DNA of 64,000 nucleotides from CAVQND01 sp964653485 (GCA_964653485.1 CAZZFF010000019.1:3901-67900); one strand, 5' to 3'; counted from the first letter of the stretch, positions 34,798 to 43,533 are shown. Notes: generated by a model not told the origin, from the letters alone. Translations and numbers: made by a program.

Positions 34798-35832
34798 ATG
34801 AAGACCTCGAACGAGACGGCCGGTGCCGAGCCATTTCCACCCTCAACCCGCCGGGATTTCCTCCAGAAGGTCACGAAGTCCGTCCTTGGCGGCGGGCTGC
34901 TTATCGGCGGTGTTGGCTTGCCGACGGCTGCGCTTGCAGGTGGTGGCTGCACGCACTGCGACACGACCCTTGACAGCACTTGCAACAACACGTACGCATG
35001 CACGAGTCTGAACGCTTGTGGCTCGAACCAATGCAACACCGCGGACGGATGCAGCGTCACCGATAGCTGCTTGTACAACAATACGTGCCAAGTGACCAAC
35101 GCTTGCGGCGTCGACACGTGCGAGACCAACAACAATTGCCAAGCCCCCGGCGGCCTCTCGGGCAGCGACACATGCACGAGCAACGTATGCACTTCCTACG
35201 ACCTTTGCTCCACTAACACGTGCATCAACACCGACGCTTGCACCACCACCGGGGGCAGCCAGAACCAGTGCTACGAGCAGGACACTTGCGAGGCCAGCAA
35301 CACCTGCGGCACAGATGTGTGCGGTGCGGTCAACTTCTGCACGTCCTGGAACAAATGCACCAGTGACGATGAATGTGTGAATTACAACCTGTGCAGCTCC
35401 TATAACTACTGCGTCAGCCGCGAGGTCGGCACACTCGGGTGCCAAACCGACACGTGCAAGGCGTCCAACTACTGCGGCGGGGACGACCCGTGCTCTACGA
35501 ACTCCTGCGGAATCTCGAATACCTGTGCGGACGATAGTTGCTTGGCATCAAACAACTGCGCTGGCATCAATGATTGCGGGGTTGATACCTGCTCTGGCGC
35601 CACCTACGGAAACTCGTGCTTCAGCGATGCCTGTCAGTCCAGCGATTCATGCATTGGCACGGCCGGCAACTCCTGCACCACGGACACGTGCGGGACGGAC
35701 TCTTGCGGCCACTCGAACACCTGCATTTCCAGCGACCGGTGCATGACGCTGGACGATTGTATGTTTAACATCTGCGATTCCTTCAATATATGCAATGGGA
35801 TCAACACGTGCTCGAGCACTAACAGTCCATAA
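34798..35832 (+). CDS. Tat-exported cysteine-rich repeat protein of unknown function
   Basis: 344 residues from the ATG at 34798. Residues ~17-47 are a twin-arginine signal (STRRDFLQKVTKSVLGGG, then AALAG). The mature ~297 residues contain about 48 Cys spaced every 5 or 6 residues, in the repeated pattern C-x(2,3)-[N/D]-x-C, for example CNTADGC, CSVTDSC, CTSYDLC, CINTDAC. Lys, Leu and aromatic residues are scarce; Thr, Ser, Asn and Asp dominate. No known family fits. Possibilities are a disulfide-stacked solenoid, a metal-binding protein, or a modified peptide substrate. Tat export implies folding or cofactor loading before export. The stop codon lies within a few bases of a transposase remnant, so the C-terminus may have been cut. 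Confidence 0.85.
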   Translation: MKTSNETAGAEPFPPSTRRDFLQKVTKSVLGGGLLIGGVGLPTAALAGGGCTHCDTTLDSTCNNTYACTSLNACGSNQCNTADGCSVTDSCLYNNTCQVTNACGVDTCETNNNCQAPGGLSGSDTCTSNVCTSYDLCSTNTCINTDACTTTGGSQNQCYEQDTCEASNTCGTDVCGAVNFCTSWNKCTSDDECVNYNLCSSYNYCVSREVGTLGCQTDTCKASNYCGGDDPCSTNSCGISNTCADDSCLASNNCAGINDCGVDTCSGATYGNSCFSDACQSSDSCIGTAGNSCTTDTCGTDSCGHSNTCISSDRCMTLDDCMFNICDSFNICNGINTCSSTNSP

Positions 35833-35835
35833 CGC

Positions 35836-36838
35836 GGGTAGCCGCTACGGAGGAACTCCGCTCGCTGGTGATTGAGCAGCCCGAACTGCTGATCGCGCAA
35901 GGGACTGCCATTGGCGCAAAGGCTTTTGCGGTTGGCGTGCAGAGCGTAGTCGATTTCCTCCAACAAACGCCGGACCGTGTTCGGACAGACGCGCAAACCC
36001 AAGTGCGCCAGTTCGGAACTGATGCTGCGTAACCGTTTGCCAGTCCACAAGCCGTGCTTGCCCATCGGATCCCCGGCGGTGTCCTCCCGCAACAAGGCTC
36101 GGAGCCGGCTCAAGATTTGGGGCGTTTTTTTTCCACAGCCGGTCGGCCGCTCCCCGGCTGCCGAACCCGCCCTCGCAGCACCTGGCCGCTGAGCAACTCG
36201 CGCTCCGCACGGGCGATGGTGTCCACATCCAGCCCGAAGCGCTCTGCCGTTCGTTGCTGACCTCCGTAGCCGCACTGCAAACTCTCCAAGCCGGCGTAAA
36301 GTCGCCGCTGCTTTTCGTCCAGCAAGCTATAGAACAGCGCTTTGGCCGCCGGCAGGTCGTCGCCCGCCTCTTGCTGGGCCTGCCGCTGGGCCCACTGCTC
36401 CTGTCGTCGCGCGCGATCCAGGGCACAATACAGATAACGGCCTTCCCACTCCCGCCGGAATAGCCGCCCGGCCTCCACCAACTGGCGCAGCGCATCCTTG
36501 GCCGCGACGTGAACCACTGCCTCCAGTTCCGGCACCTGATAGCCGGCGGCAGACTGTGTCACCAGCGCCTCCGCCGTGTTCAACAACGTGCCCCGCCGCG
36601 AGAAACGAACATCGCGGCAGGACCACAGCCCCAGCTCATCGTAGTGCGCGATGGAATCGAGCGTGAAATACGTGCCGCCATGGGAATAGCTGCTCCGGTA
36701 GCCCAAGGGCGAGAGCTTGCGCAAGACCGTATACGTGACGCAGGTGCCCAAGGCCTCTTTGAGTTCCGGCATGGTGGCGACTTTTTGGTCGTTTAAAAGG
36801 CCGACCAGCTTCTCAGCCGGATAGTGAACGACATTCAT
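35836..36838 (-). mobile_element. Remnant of an ISAzo13-family insertion sequence
   Basis: The minus strand encodes the N-terminal half of an ISAzo13-type (Rhodopirellula-type) transposase in two frames: LLDEKQRRLYAGLESLQCGYGG, then LREDTAGDPMGKHG, then VCPNTVRRLLEEIDYALHANRKSL, all family hallmarks. Similarity ends abruptly at FLRSGYP near 35836, directly against the stop of the Cys-rich gene, so the DDE catalytic part is missing. The two frames meet at an A8 run (36125-36132). No terminal inverted repeats could be identified. The element is dead by itself. Confidence 0.8.
36110..36838 (-). pseudogene. ISAzo13-type transposase, N-terminal part with extra HTH-like domain
   Basis: 242 codons in one frame. 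Residues ~1-140 (VVHYPAEKLVGLLNDQKVAT..., SSYSHGGTYFTLDSIAHYDELGLW) form a domain not usual in ISAzo13 transposases and look like winged-helix DNA-binding segments. Residues ~150-235 match the ISAzo13 N-terminus. The frame ends in PAVEKKRPKS just after the A8 run; a -1 shift there would continue into KKTPQILSRLRALLRED and the family sequence. The shift may be programmed slippage, as in several IS families, or decay. Confidence 0.75.
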
Positions 36839-36982
36839 AATGTGAACATAACGCCTTCGCGTGGGTTGTCGAGCGTCATATTCACATTTTCGACCAAAAG
36901 CGCCTCTGTGGACAAATGCATCGGCAAATGCATCATTTGCTCAGGAACTACGGGTGTCCGGAAGGCACCGCCTCAATCCTCA

Positions 36983-37000
36983 CCGAGAACAGGTTCTCGG
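36983..37000. promoter_or_regulatory. 18-base palindrome CCGAGAAC-AG-GTTCTCGG
   Basis: Perfect 8-base arms around AG, between the IS remnant and the end of the second LRR gene. Could be an operator or the stem of a terminator for the LRR gene (no T-run). Role unknown. Confidence 0.4.
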
Positions 37001-37051
37001 CATCTTGTGCGTGTGCAGCCTTAGAATCGGAAGTTGTTTATGCACGAACCC

Positions 37052-39145
37052 TTAGGGCCAGCGCAAGCGATAGAAGCGGGTCGGATAATTTGTCCACTGT
37101 GGATCGCTCAAATAAGCAGAGCCGCTCGTGATGATGTTCGTGGCAATCGGAGTCCACAAAGGATTGGCAAGATTCGTGCAGGCGTCAACTGCGACGGTCA
37201 TCCCGTTGGCCCAGTCGATGGTGAAGCCGAATTGATTGCTCCGAACGCCGAAGCTGTCATTGCTGGCCTGCAGCCGGGGGAGCCACAGCGCGACCGGAAC
37301 TCCGGTGCTGGCGGATACGTCGTCCCAGCCCGTAGTCCCAGGCAGGTAATAGAGCGTCAAATCACTGTCCCCGTCGAACACATCCTCACCAAAGCTGGGG
37401 GCGCCACCCTGGAAATAGACTGCCGGCAGCTTGGTGCAGAAACCGAACGCCTCTTCTCCGATGTGAATGACGCTGTTGGGGATCGTGTAGCTTCCGACCT
37501 CGCCTCCCGGGTATTCAATGAGCGTGGTCAGGTTCTTGTTGAACAGCACCCCATTCAAACTGCTGTAAGCAGGATTGTTTGTATCCACCGTGATTGCCGC
37601 CAGACTAGGGCAGTCTTGGAACACAGCCGGTCCAATGTTGGTAACGCTTGCGGGTATCGTGATGACAGGCAGGTTGGCGCAGTCGAAAAACGCATAGTCC
37701 CCGATGTTCGCGACGCCGCTGCCGAGCGAGAGATTGGCCAGTTTGGCGCAGCCATTGAACGCCCAGGGGCCAATGCTGCCGACACTGTTGGGGATCGTGA
37801 CGCTGGCCAGGCCGCATACCGAGAACGCAAAGGCCCCGATGTTGGTAATGCCGTTGCCGAGCGTGGCATTCGTCAGGCCGGCGCAGCCAGCGAACACCCC
37901 CGCACCGATGCTGGTGACGCTGTCAGGGATCGTGAGGCTGGTCAGGCCGGCGCAATCATCAAACGCCCAGTTCCCGATGCTGGTGACGCTGTCAGGGATC
38001 GTGACGCCGGTGAGGCCGGCGCAGCCATCAAACGCCCAGTTCCCGATGCCGATCACGGTGTTGGGGATCGTGTAGCTTCCAACCCTGCCTACGGAACATT
38101 GAATGAGCGTGGTCAGGTTCTTGTTGAACAACACCCCATCCAAACTGGCATAGGCAGGATTGTTTGTATCCACCGTGATTGCCGCCAGACTGGGGCAGCC
38201 AGCGAACGGACCGGATCCAATGTTGGTAACGCTGCCGGGGATGGCGATGCCATCCAGGCCCGAGCAACCGGAGAACGCACCATCTCCGATGCTGCCGAGG
38301 CTGTTGGGAAGCGTGATGCTGGTCAGCGTGGCGCATTCACTGAACGCATCGTCTCCGATGTTAATGACGCTGTTGGGGATCGTGTAGCTTCCGGCCTGGC
38401 CTGCCGGGTATTCAATGAGCGTGGTCAGGTTCTTGTTGAACAACACCCCATCCAAACTGGCATAGGCAGGATTGTTTGTATCCACCGTGATCGCCACCAG
38501 ACCAGAGCACCCAACGAACGGACTGGGTCCAATGTTGGTAACGCTTGCGGGTATCGTGATGCGAGTCAGGCCCAAGCAATCGGAGAACGCATCGTCTCCG
38601 ATGTTTATGACGCTGTTGGGGATCGTGTAGCTTCCGACCCCGCTTCCCGGGTCTTCAATGAGTGTGGTCTGGTTCTTGTTGAACAACACCCCATTCAAAC
38701 CGCTGTAAGCGGGATTGTTTGTATCCACCGTGATCGCCGCCAGACTGGGGCAGTCTTCGAACGCCTCGTTCCCGATGCTGGTGACGCTGGCGGGGATCGT
38801 GACGCCAGCCAGGCTGGGGCAGTAGGCGAAGGCCATGTCCCCGATGTTGGTAACGCCATTGGGAATCGTGACGCTAGTGAGGTTGTTCAAGCTGAAGAAC
38901 GCCCCGTCCCCGACGCTGGTGACGGGCAGGCCAGCGACCACGCTGGGGATGGTCACCGCCCCACCAGAACCGGTGTATGCCGTGATGGTAATCGTGCCGT
39001 TGGTGACTGCGTAATCGAATTGGGCTCGCACCACGGCAGGCAGCGCCAACATCAACAGCAGCGGTAGAATCCATGAAACGAAGACCCGACCCACAATAGC
39101 CATTTTGACGGCCAGAATTCCGAGCACTGTCTTAGTTGTCTTCAT
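37052..39145 (-). CDS. Secreted BspA-family leucine-rich repeat protein
   Basis: About 697 residues from the ATG at 39145 (AGGA five to nine bases upstream). Signal peptide core SWILPLLLMLALPAVVRAQ. BspA-type LRRs with consensus SYTIPNSVINIGDDAFSxCxxL alternate with four inserts of the form LNGVLFNKNLTTLIEYP, each preceded by AITVDTNNPAYxSL. The C-terminal beta module (FGVRSNQFGFTIDWANG, VAVDACTNLANPLWTP, RFYRLRWP) matches that of the LRR protein at 19127-21616. Presumed surface adhesin or glycan/protein binder. The DNA repeats are strong: the block around the LFNKNLTTLIEYP insert recurs near 37500, 38100, 38410 and 38650. Confidence 0.9.
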   Translation of the reverse strand: MKTTKTVLGILAVKMAIVGRVFVSWILPLLLMLALPAVVRAQFDYAVTNGTITITAYTGSGGAVTIPSVVAGLPVTSVGDGAFFSLNNLTSVTIPNGVTNIGDMAFAYCPSLAGVTIPASVTSIGNEAFEDCPSLAAITVDTNNPAYSGLNGVLFNKNQTTLIEDPGSGVGSYTIPNSVINIGDDAFSDCLGLTRITIPASVTNIGPSPFVGCSGLVAITVDTNNPAYASLDGVLFNKNLTTLIEYPAGQAGSYTIPNSVINIGDDAFSECATLTSITLPNSLGSIGDGAFSGCSGLDGIAIPGSVTNIGSGPFAGCPSLAAITVDTNNPAYASLDGVLFNKNLTTLIQCSVGRVGSYTIPNTVIGIGNWAFDGCAGLTGVTIPDSVTSIGNWAFDDCAGLTSLTIPDSVTSIGAGVFAGCAGLTNATLGNGITNIGAFAFSVCGLASVTIPNSVGSIGPWAFNGCAKLANLSLGSGVANIGDYAFFDCANLPVITIPASVTNIGPAVFQDCPSLAAITVDTNNPAYSSLNGVLFNKNLTTLIEYPGGEVGSYTIPNSVIHIGEEAFGFCTKLPAVYFQGGAPSFGEDVFDGDSDLTLYYLPGTTGWDDVSASTGVPVALWLPRLQASNDSFGVRSNQFGFTIDWANGMTVAVDACTNLANPLWTPIATNIITSGSAYLSDPQWTNYPTRFYRLRWP

Positions 39146-39337
39146 AGGTGTCCTAATTCTGTCGAGAAGCGGCATGTCAATATCCACTCCGGCGGGTCTC
39201 AAGCCTCACCGGCATGGGCAGCACTATCCCCGGCAACCACACAGACTCTTTTTGCAACATCCACCATTGTCAAAGTTTCTTTCCAAGGGTGCAAGCCAAA
39301 TCCGCCCGCCCGAAACGTGCCCACAAGGCCCCGTTCT

Positions 39338-39451
39338 TTATCGGACCACGCTCTGGTAATCCGTCTCGTCGTCGGCTTTCACAACGACGCGGAGGTCGGA
39401 ATTCGCGGCTTTCAATTGGCGCAGTTTGTCCTTGAGGGCGGAGCTTTTTTC
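39338..39451 (-). pseudogene. ExbD/TolR C-terminal remnant
   Basis: Directly behind rpiB the minus strand reads KSSALKDKLRQLKAANSDLR, then VVVKADDETDYQSVVR and a stop. This is the typical ExbD segment (LxxLxxxNPDLRVVIKADxxTPYxxVV) with the membrane span and the rest of the periplasmic domain missing. It is too short to work and no ExbB partner is nearby. It overlaps the rpiB stop by two bases, which suggests a deletion fused the two. Confidence 0.5.
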
Positions 39452-39941
39452 AGGGCGTCTCGTTCCGTTCCAGTTTGGCTACTTTGGCAAGGCGGCGGCA
39501 GTGACGCTCGGCGCCTGTGAATCGCGCCGCAAGAAATGTTTTCACCAGTTCCCAGGCCAAGGCGTCGCCGATAACCCGGCCGCCGAGGCAGATCATGTTC
39601 AGATCGTCGTCTTCGACCCCCTGGTGCGCTGAAAAGCTGTCATGGATGAGGCTGGCCCGCGCCCCCGGCACCTTGTTGGCGGCCACAGAGGCGCCAACGC
39701 CGCTGCCGCACACGGCCACGCCGCGATCCACGGTCCCCCCTGCAACCGCTCGGGCCAAGGGCACCACGAAATCGGGGTAATCATCCCCTGGCTCGCATTT
39801 GAGATCGCCGAAATCGGTCACTTCATACCCTGCCTCGCGCAGGAGCCGGGCGAGCGTCTCCTTCAAGCCAAAGCCGCCATGGTCGGCGGCAATCCCGATG
39901 CGCTTCGGGGCCGGCGTCAAGGCTTTCCCAGGGTCGGTCAT
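39450..39941 (-). CDS. rpiB: Ribose-5-phosphate isomerase B
   Basis: 163 residues from the ATG at 39941. RpiB/LacAB family: RIGIAADHGGFGLKETLARLL at the start, DFGD, DYPDFVVPLARAVAGG, the catalytic region GVAVCGSGVGASVAANKVPGARA with the active-site Cys, and the conserved LIHDSFSAHQGVEDDDLNMICLGGRVIG. Interconverts ribose-5-phosphate and ribulose-5-phosphate. Downstream of ispG with an 11-base gap; earlier in-frame starts would overlap ispG. Probably co-transcribed with rseP and ispG. Confidence 0.93.
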   Translation of the reverse strand: MTDPGKALTPAPKRIGIAADHGGFGLKETLARLLREAGYEVTDFGDLKCEPGDDYPDFVVPLARAVAGGTVDRGVAVCGSGVGASVAANKVPGARASLIHDSFSAHQGVEDDDLNMICLGGRVIGDALAWELVKTFLAARFTGAERHCRRLAKVAKLERNETP

Positions 39942-39951
39942 AATCGGAAGC

Positions 39952-41748
39952 TCACGCCGGGGCGGTCCATTTGCCGTGCTCTTTGATGAGGTCCACGAGG
40001 CGGTCGACGGCCTCAGCTTCGGGGATATTGAATTTAACCGGGGTCTTGCCGACATAGAGGTTGATCTTGCCGGGGGCGCCGCCCACGTAGCCGAAATCGG
40101 CGTCAGCCATTTCGCCCGGGCCATTGACGATGCAGCCCATGATGGCGATTTTCACCCCTTTGAGGTGCTCCGTGCGGGCCTTGATTCGGGCGGTCACGGT
40201 CTGAAGGTTGAACAAGGTGCGGCCGCAGGAGGGACAGGCCACGTAGTCGGTCTTGAAAGACCGGCAGCCGACCGCCTGGAGGATGTTGTAGGCCAGGCGC
40301 AGGGACTGGCCGGGGCCGGTCTCGGCTCGGACCAGGACGGCGTCGCCGATGCCGTCGGCCAGCAAGGCGCCGATGACAACCGAGGAGCGGATCAGCGCGA
40401 GCTTGGGCGGGAGCGAGGCCGGGTGGGCCTCGAGCGTGTCTTTGAGCAGGATTGGATTGTTGCGCCCGGCTCGTTTGAGTTTGGCCGCCAGCAGGCGAAA
40501 CGCCGCCAATGCAGGCAGGGGCGTGCCGTCCTTGACTGTGAGCAGGCGGGTGTCGTCGGGTGGCGCCGGATCGCGGGTCGGGTCAACCTCCAGCGCGCCA
40601 AGGTCTTCATAGACCCCCTCGGGCCTCACATCGGTCTTAGGACTGAGTTTGGGGGCGACCGTGTCCCAGACAGCGCGGGTCACCACGACGCGGACGGTTT
40701 GTTGGCCGCCGCATTTCACGCCCCCGGGCAATTCGAGTTCCGGCGTGGAGCGGCGCGAGTAGGTGAAGGGATCGAACGGGGCGATTGCGGCGAGGGCCGG
40801 GTCCGAAATGCCGAGCGCGGAACGCGAAGCCGAGGAGGCGGGCAAGGTCAGCAGCGGGATGTGCGCCAGCAAATCGCGGCAAACCTCGATTTCCCTAGGC
40901 GAATCTTCGGTGAGGGAGACGCGAATGGTGTCACCCAGGCCGTCGCACAGCAGCGAGCCGATGCCAATGGCGCTCTTGATGCGGCCATCCTCCCCTTCGC
41001 CCGCCTCGGTGACGCCCAGGTGAATCGGGTAGTTCCAGTCCGCCCCCTCCTGTTCCAAGCGCGCGGCCAGCAGCCGGTAGCATTCGATCATCACCTTGGG
41101 GTTGCTGGACTTCATCGAGAACTTGAAGTTGTGAAAGTCGTGCTTGCGGGCGATGCGGGCGAACTCGAGCGCGCTCTCGACCATCCCCAAAGGCGAATCG
41201 CCAAAGCGATTCATGATGCGGTCGCTCAAGGAACCATGGTTGACGCCGATGCGCAGGGCGCGGCCCAATTCCTTGCACACCTTGACCAGCGGCGTGAATT
41301 TCTCCTCGATGCGCGCCAGTTCAGCCGCGTATTGCTCGGGTGTGTACTCCTTGACGGCGAATTTCTTGCTGTCGGCGTAATTGCCCGGGTTGATGCGGAC
41401 CATCTCGACCCATTTGGCGGCTTCGAGGGCGGCCTCGGGCTTGAAGTGGATGTCGGCGACAATCGGCACGTTCGAGCCGCGCGCGCGCAACTCGGCGACG
41501 ATGTTCCCGAGATTGGCGGCGTCCTTGACCGTGGGCGCGGTGATCCGCACGATCTGGCAGCCCGCTTCGACCAGTTCCAGGGTTTGCCTCACGCACTCGG
41601 CGGTGTCCATGGTGTCGCAAGTCAGCATGGACTGGACGACCACGGGACGATTGCCGCCGATGATGACACCGCCCCGTGCCGGATCGCCCACGACCACCTC
41701 GCGGGTGAGGCGGCGCCGCCATAGGAAGGGGGAATCGCAGTAGCGCAT
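39952..41748 (-). CDS. ispG: 4-hydroxy-3-methylbut-2-enyl-diphosphate synthase, long form
   Basis: 598 residues, the long GcpE type with an insert between the barrel and the iron-sulfur domain, as in plants, Chlamydiae and other PVC bacteria. N-terminal TIM barrel: PVVVQSMLTCDTMDT, IVRITAPTVKDAANLGNI, VADIHFKPEAAL, RINPGNYADSKKF. C-terminal 4Fe-4S domain: YVACPSCGRTLFNLQ, then GCIVNGPGEMADADFGYVGG. Catalyses the penultimate step of the MEP isoprenoid pathway. Located 78 bases after rseP on the same strand; the gap is A/T-rich and repetitive (GAAATGTGAAATATGAAATG). Confidence 0.95.
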   Translation of the reverse strand: MRYCDSPFLWRRRLTREVVVGDPARGGVIIGGNRPVVVQSMLTCDTMDTAECVRQTLELVEAGCQIVRITAPTVKDAANLGNIVAELRARGSNVPIVADIHFKPEAALEAAKWVEMVRINPGNYADSKKFAVKEYTPEQYAAELARIEEKFTPLVKVCKELGRALRIGVNHGSLSDRIMNRFGDSPLGMVESALEFARIARKHDFHNFKFSMKSSNPKVMIECYRLLAARLEQEGADWNYPIHLGVTEAGEGEDGRIKSAIGIGSLLCDGLGDTIRVSLTEDSPREIEVCRDLLAHIPLLTLPASSASRSALGISDPALAAIAPFDPFTYSRRSTPELELPGGVKCGGQQTVRVVVTRAVWDTVAPKLSPKTDVRPEGVYEDLGALEVDPTRDPAPPDDTRLLTVKDGTPLPALAAFRLLAAKLKRAGRNNPILLKDTLEAHPASLPPKLALIRSSVVIGALLADGIGDAVLVRAETGPGQSLRLAYNILQAVGCRSFKTDYVACPSCGRTLFNLQTVTARIKARTEHLKGVKIAIMGCIVNGPGEMADADFGYVGGAPGKINLYVGKTPVKFNIPEAEAVDRLVDLIKEHGKWTAPA

Positions 41749-41826
41749 TAGTGAATTATGAAATGTGAAATATGAAATGCGGATTCTGAATCGTGAATCA
41801 TGAATGGCCCAACATCGCCGGACGGC

Positions 41827-43236
41827 TCATTTTTCGGATGCCTTCGGAGAGAACCTGATGTCGGCCGGCTTGTCCTTGGCGCGTTTCCAAGGCAGGTCCT
41901 GCACGTCATAAAACGCGATATAGAGCATGAACCCGATGAGCAGCACGGCGCAGGTGGTCTGAACCGCCCCGAGCAGCCGGGCGCTGATCGGCTTGCGGCG
42001 GATGCCCTCGATCAGGGCCAAGAGGATGTGGCCGCCATCCAGGACCGGGATGGGCAGCATATTGAGCACGGCGAGGTTGACGTTCATCAGGACGCTGAAC
42101 CAGAGCGCCAGCCGCCAGCCTTGCTCCGCGTTAAAGAGCCGGGAATAGACCTCCATGATCTTGACCGCGCCGCCCAGGTGCTGCGGTTTGATGTCCGAAT
42201 GGCGCGCGAACAGGGCGCCGAACGTCTCGAACATGGTGGCGACGCTGGCCGTGACCTGCTCGATCGCGCCCGGGTAGCGGAGGGTCCACTTGTCCTCCCA
42301 GGTAAGAATTCCCAGGCTGGCCTTGCCTCCCGTGGCGGGCACTTCGGGCTTTAACGAGATTTCAAGCGGCTGTCCTTGCCGAAGGCAGCTCAGCCGCAGG
42401 GTCTCGTCGGGATGGCTTTCGGCATAGTCATCCAGCGCGTTGGGATGATATAGCTTTATCCCGTTGACGGCGAGTATCTGGTCTCCGGCGCGGAGGTGGG
42501 CCAGGGCGGCGGGGCTGTTGGGAGCCATGTCGCTGACGAGCAAATCATGGGCCGGGGCGATTTGAATTTTTCGCAGGCTCTTGCGTTCCCACAGCTTGGT
42601 CGGCTCCTTGGAAGGCTTGGGAAAGAATTCGAGGGCCTTTCCCTCGCGCTCGACCCTGACGGGCACGGTGGCCCCCTCGCTGCGCACAATCCGCCACGTC
42701 ACGCTGTCACCCATCCCGCCAAACTTGGTTACGGCCCGGCCGTCCACGGACAGGATACGGTCGCCGGGACGCAACCCCGCCTCGTCGGCGGGGCCGTCTT
42801 TGACCACATAGCCGACGGTGGTGGTCCTCTCGGCCTCGCTGACGGGCCGGCCGACGATCATCACCACGAGCGCAAAGGCCAGCGCGAGCAGAAAGCTGAA
42901 GAGCGGGCCGGCAAACGCCACGATGATCTTGTCGAGCGGAGGAATATTGGGCAAGCTCGCGGCCTCGCCCGAACCCTCTCCTTTGCCTTCGATGACCTCC
43001 ATGGTCGCCATTTGGGGCAGAGAAACATAACCGCCCGCGGGAATGGTCCCGAGGGCATATTCCACCCCGCCAATCTTCTTCTTCCAAATGGGCTTGCCGA
43101 ACCAGATGGCAAAGCGGTCGATCTTCAACCCCCGCCAGCGCGCAGCCAGGAAGTGCCCCAACTCATGCACAAAGATGAGCAGGTTGAAAAGCAGCAGCAC
43201 TTCCAGGGCGATTACGATAATCTTCAAAATGGACAT
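41827..43236 (-). CDS. rseP: RseP-type site-2 membrane metalloprotease
   Basis: 469 residues, M50 family. The zinc motif HELGH is in LIFVHELGHFLAARWRGLKI near residues 20-35, the second metal region is NLAVLNMLPIPVLDGGHILL near 400, and two PDZ-like domains lie between (VVKDGPADEAGLRPGDRILSVDG and MAPNSPAALAHLRAGDQILAVNG). Membrane spans at both ends complete the topology. Cleaves membrane-bound anti-sigma factors within the bilayer; the window has one candidate anti-sigma substrate (8377-8880) and two sigma factors with their own spans. It is the first gene of the rseP-ispG-rpiB set. Confidence 0.95.
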   Translation of the reverse strand: MSILKIIVIALEVLLLFNLLIFVHELGHFLAARWRGLKIDRFAIWFGKPIWKKKIGGVEYALGTIPAGGYVSLPQMATMEVIEGKGEGSGEAASLPNIPPLDKIIVAFAGPLFSFLLALAFALVVMIVGRPVSEAERTTTVGYVVKDGPADEAGLRPGDRILSVDGRAVTKFGGMGDSVTWRIVRSEGATVPVRVEREGKALEFFPKPSKEPTKLWERKSLRKIQIAPAHDLLVSDMAPNSPAALAHLRAGDQILAVNGIKLYHPNALDDYAESHPDETLRLSCLRQGQPLEISLKPEVPATGGKASLGILTWEDKWTLRYPGAIEQVTASVATMFETFGALFARHSDIKPQHLGGAVKIMEVYSRLFNAEQGWRLALWFSVLMNVNLAVLNMLPIPVLDGGHILLALIEGIRRKPISARLLGAVQTTCAVLLIGFMLYIAFYDVQDLPWKRAKDKPADIRFSPKASEK

Positions 43237-43533
43237 ATTTCCAGCCCGGACATTTCACAGGCCAAGCGCCAATTCTTCATCCGTCCCGGGCTGGCGACTT
43301 AGCCCAACATCCGACGCCCAAGAATATAGCAGAGGTAATTCCACGGGGGAAGCTGGAATCCACCTCAGACACGCGGATGCCGTGAGGTGGGCCTTCCTTC
43401 GGCTCTCCGCGTTCGCGCGCCGTGTTGACTGGCGCCCGCTCGGCTGCTAGATTCCAGGCTGTGACGCGTCAGCCACGAACATCTGCAATCATCCCCGATT
43501 CATAGCCATAATCCCGTTCAACAGAGCATCAAT

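Larger units (their letters stand above)
32280..34843 (+). repeat. Tandem duplication, copy 2
   Basis: Starts with the prepilin 3' remnant, contains the second propeller-like gene and the conserved ~300-base leader (34496-34797), and ends inside the intact Cys-rich gene. The leader keeps the small hairpin GCCCT-CGA-AGGGC (copy 1 has CGG in the loop). Confidence 0.85.

Noticed and set aside
36983..37000. Palindrome with GAAC-AG-GTTC as a LexA box
   Set aside because: Spacing of the half-sites (2 bases) does not match known LexA boxes, and no SOS gene is adjacent.
37034..39067. 677-codon plus-strand frame opposite the second LRR gene
   Set aside because: Its repeats (VLVEQHPIQTAVSRIVCIHRD) are the mirror of the LRR DNA repeats. 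The minus strand gives a signal peptide and true BspA repeats.
39799..41724. 641-codon plus-strand frame opposite ispG
   Set aside because: IspG motifs on the minus strand are unambiguous; the plus frame has no recognisable domain.
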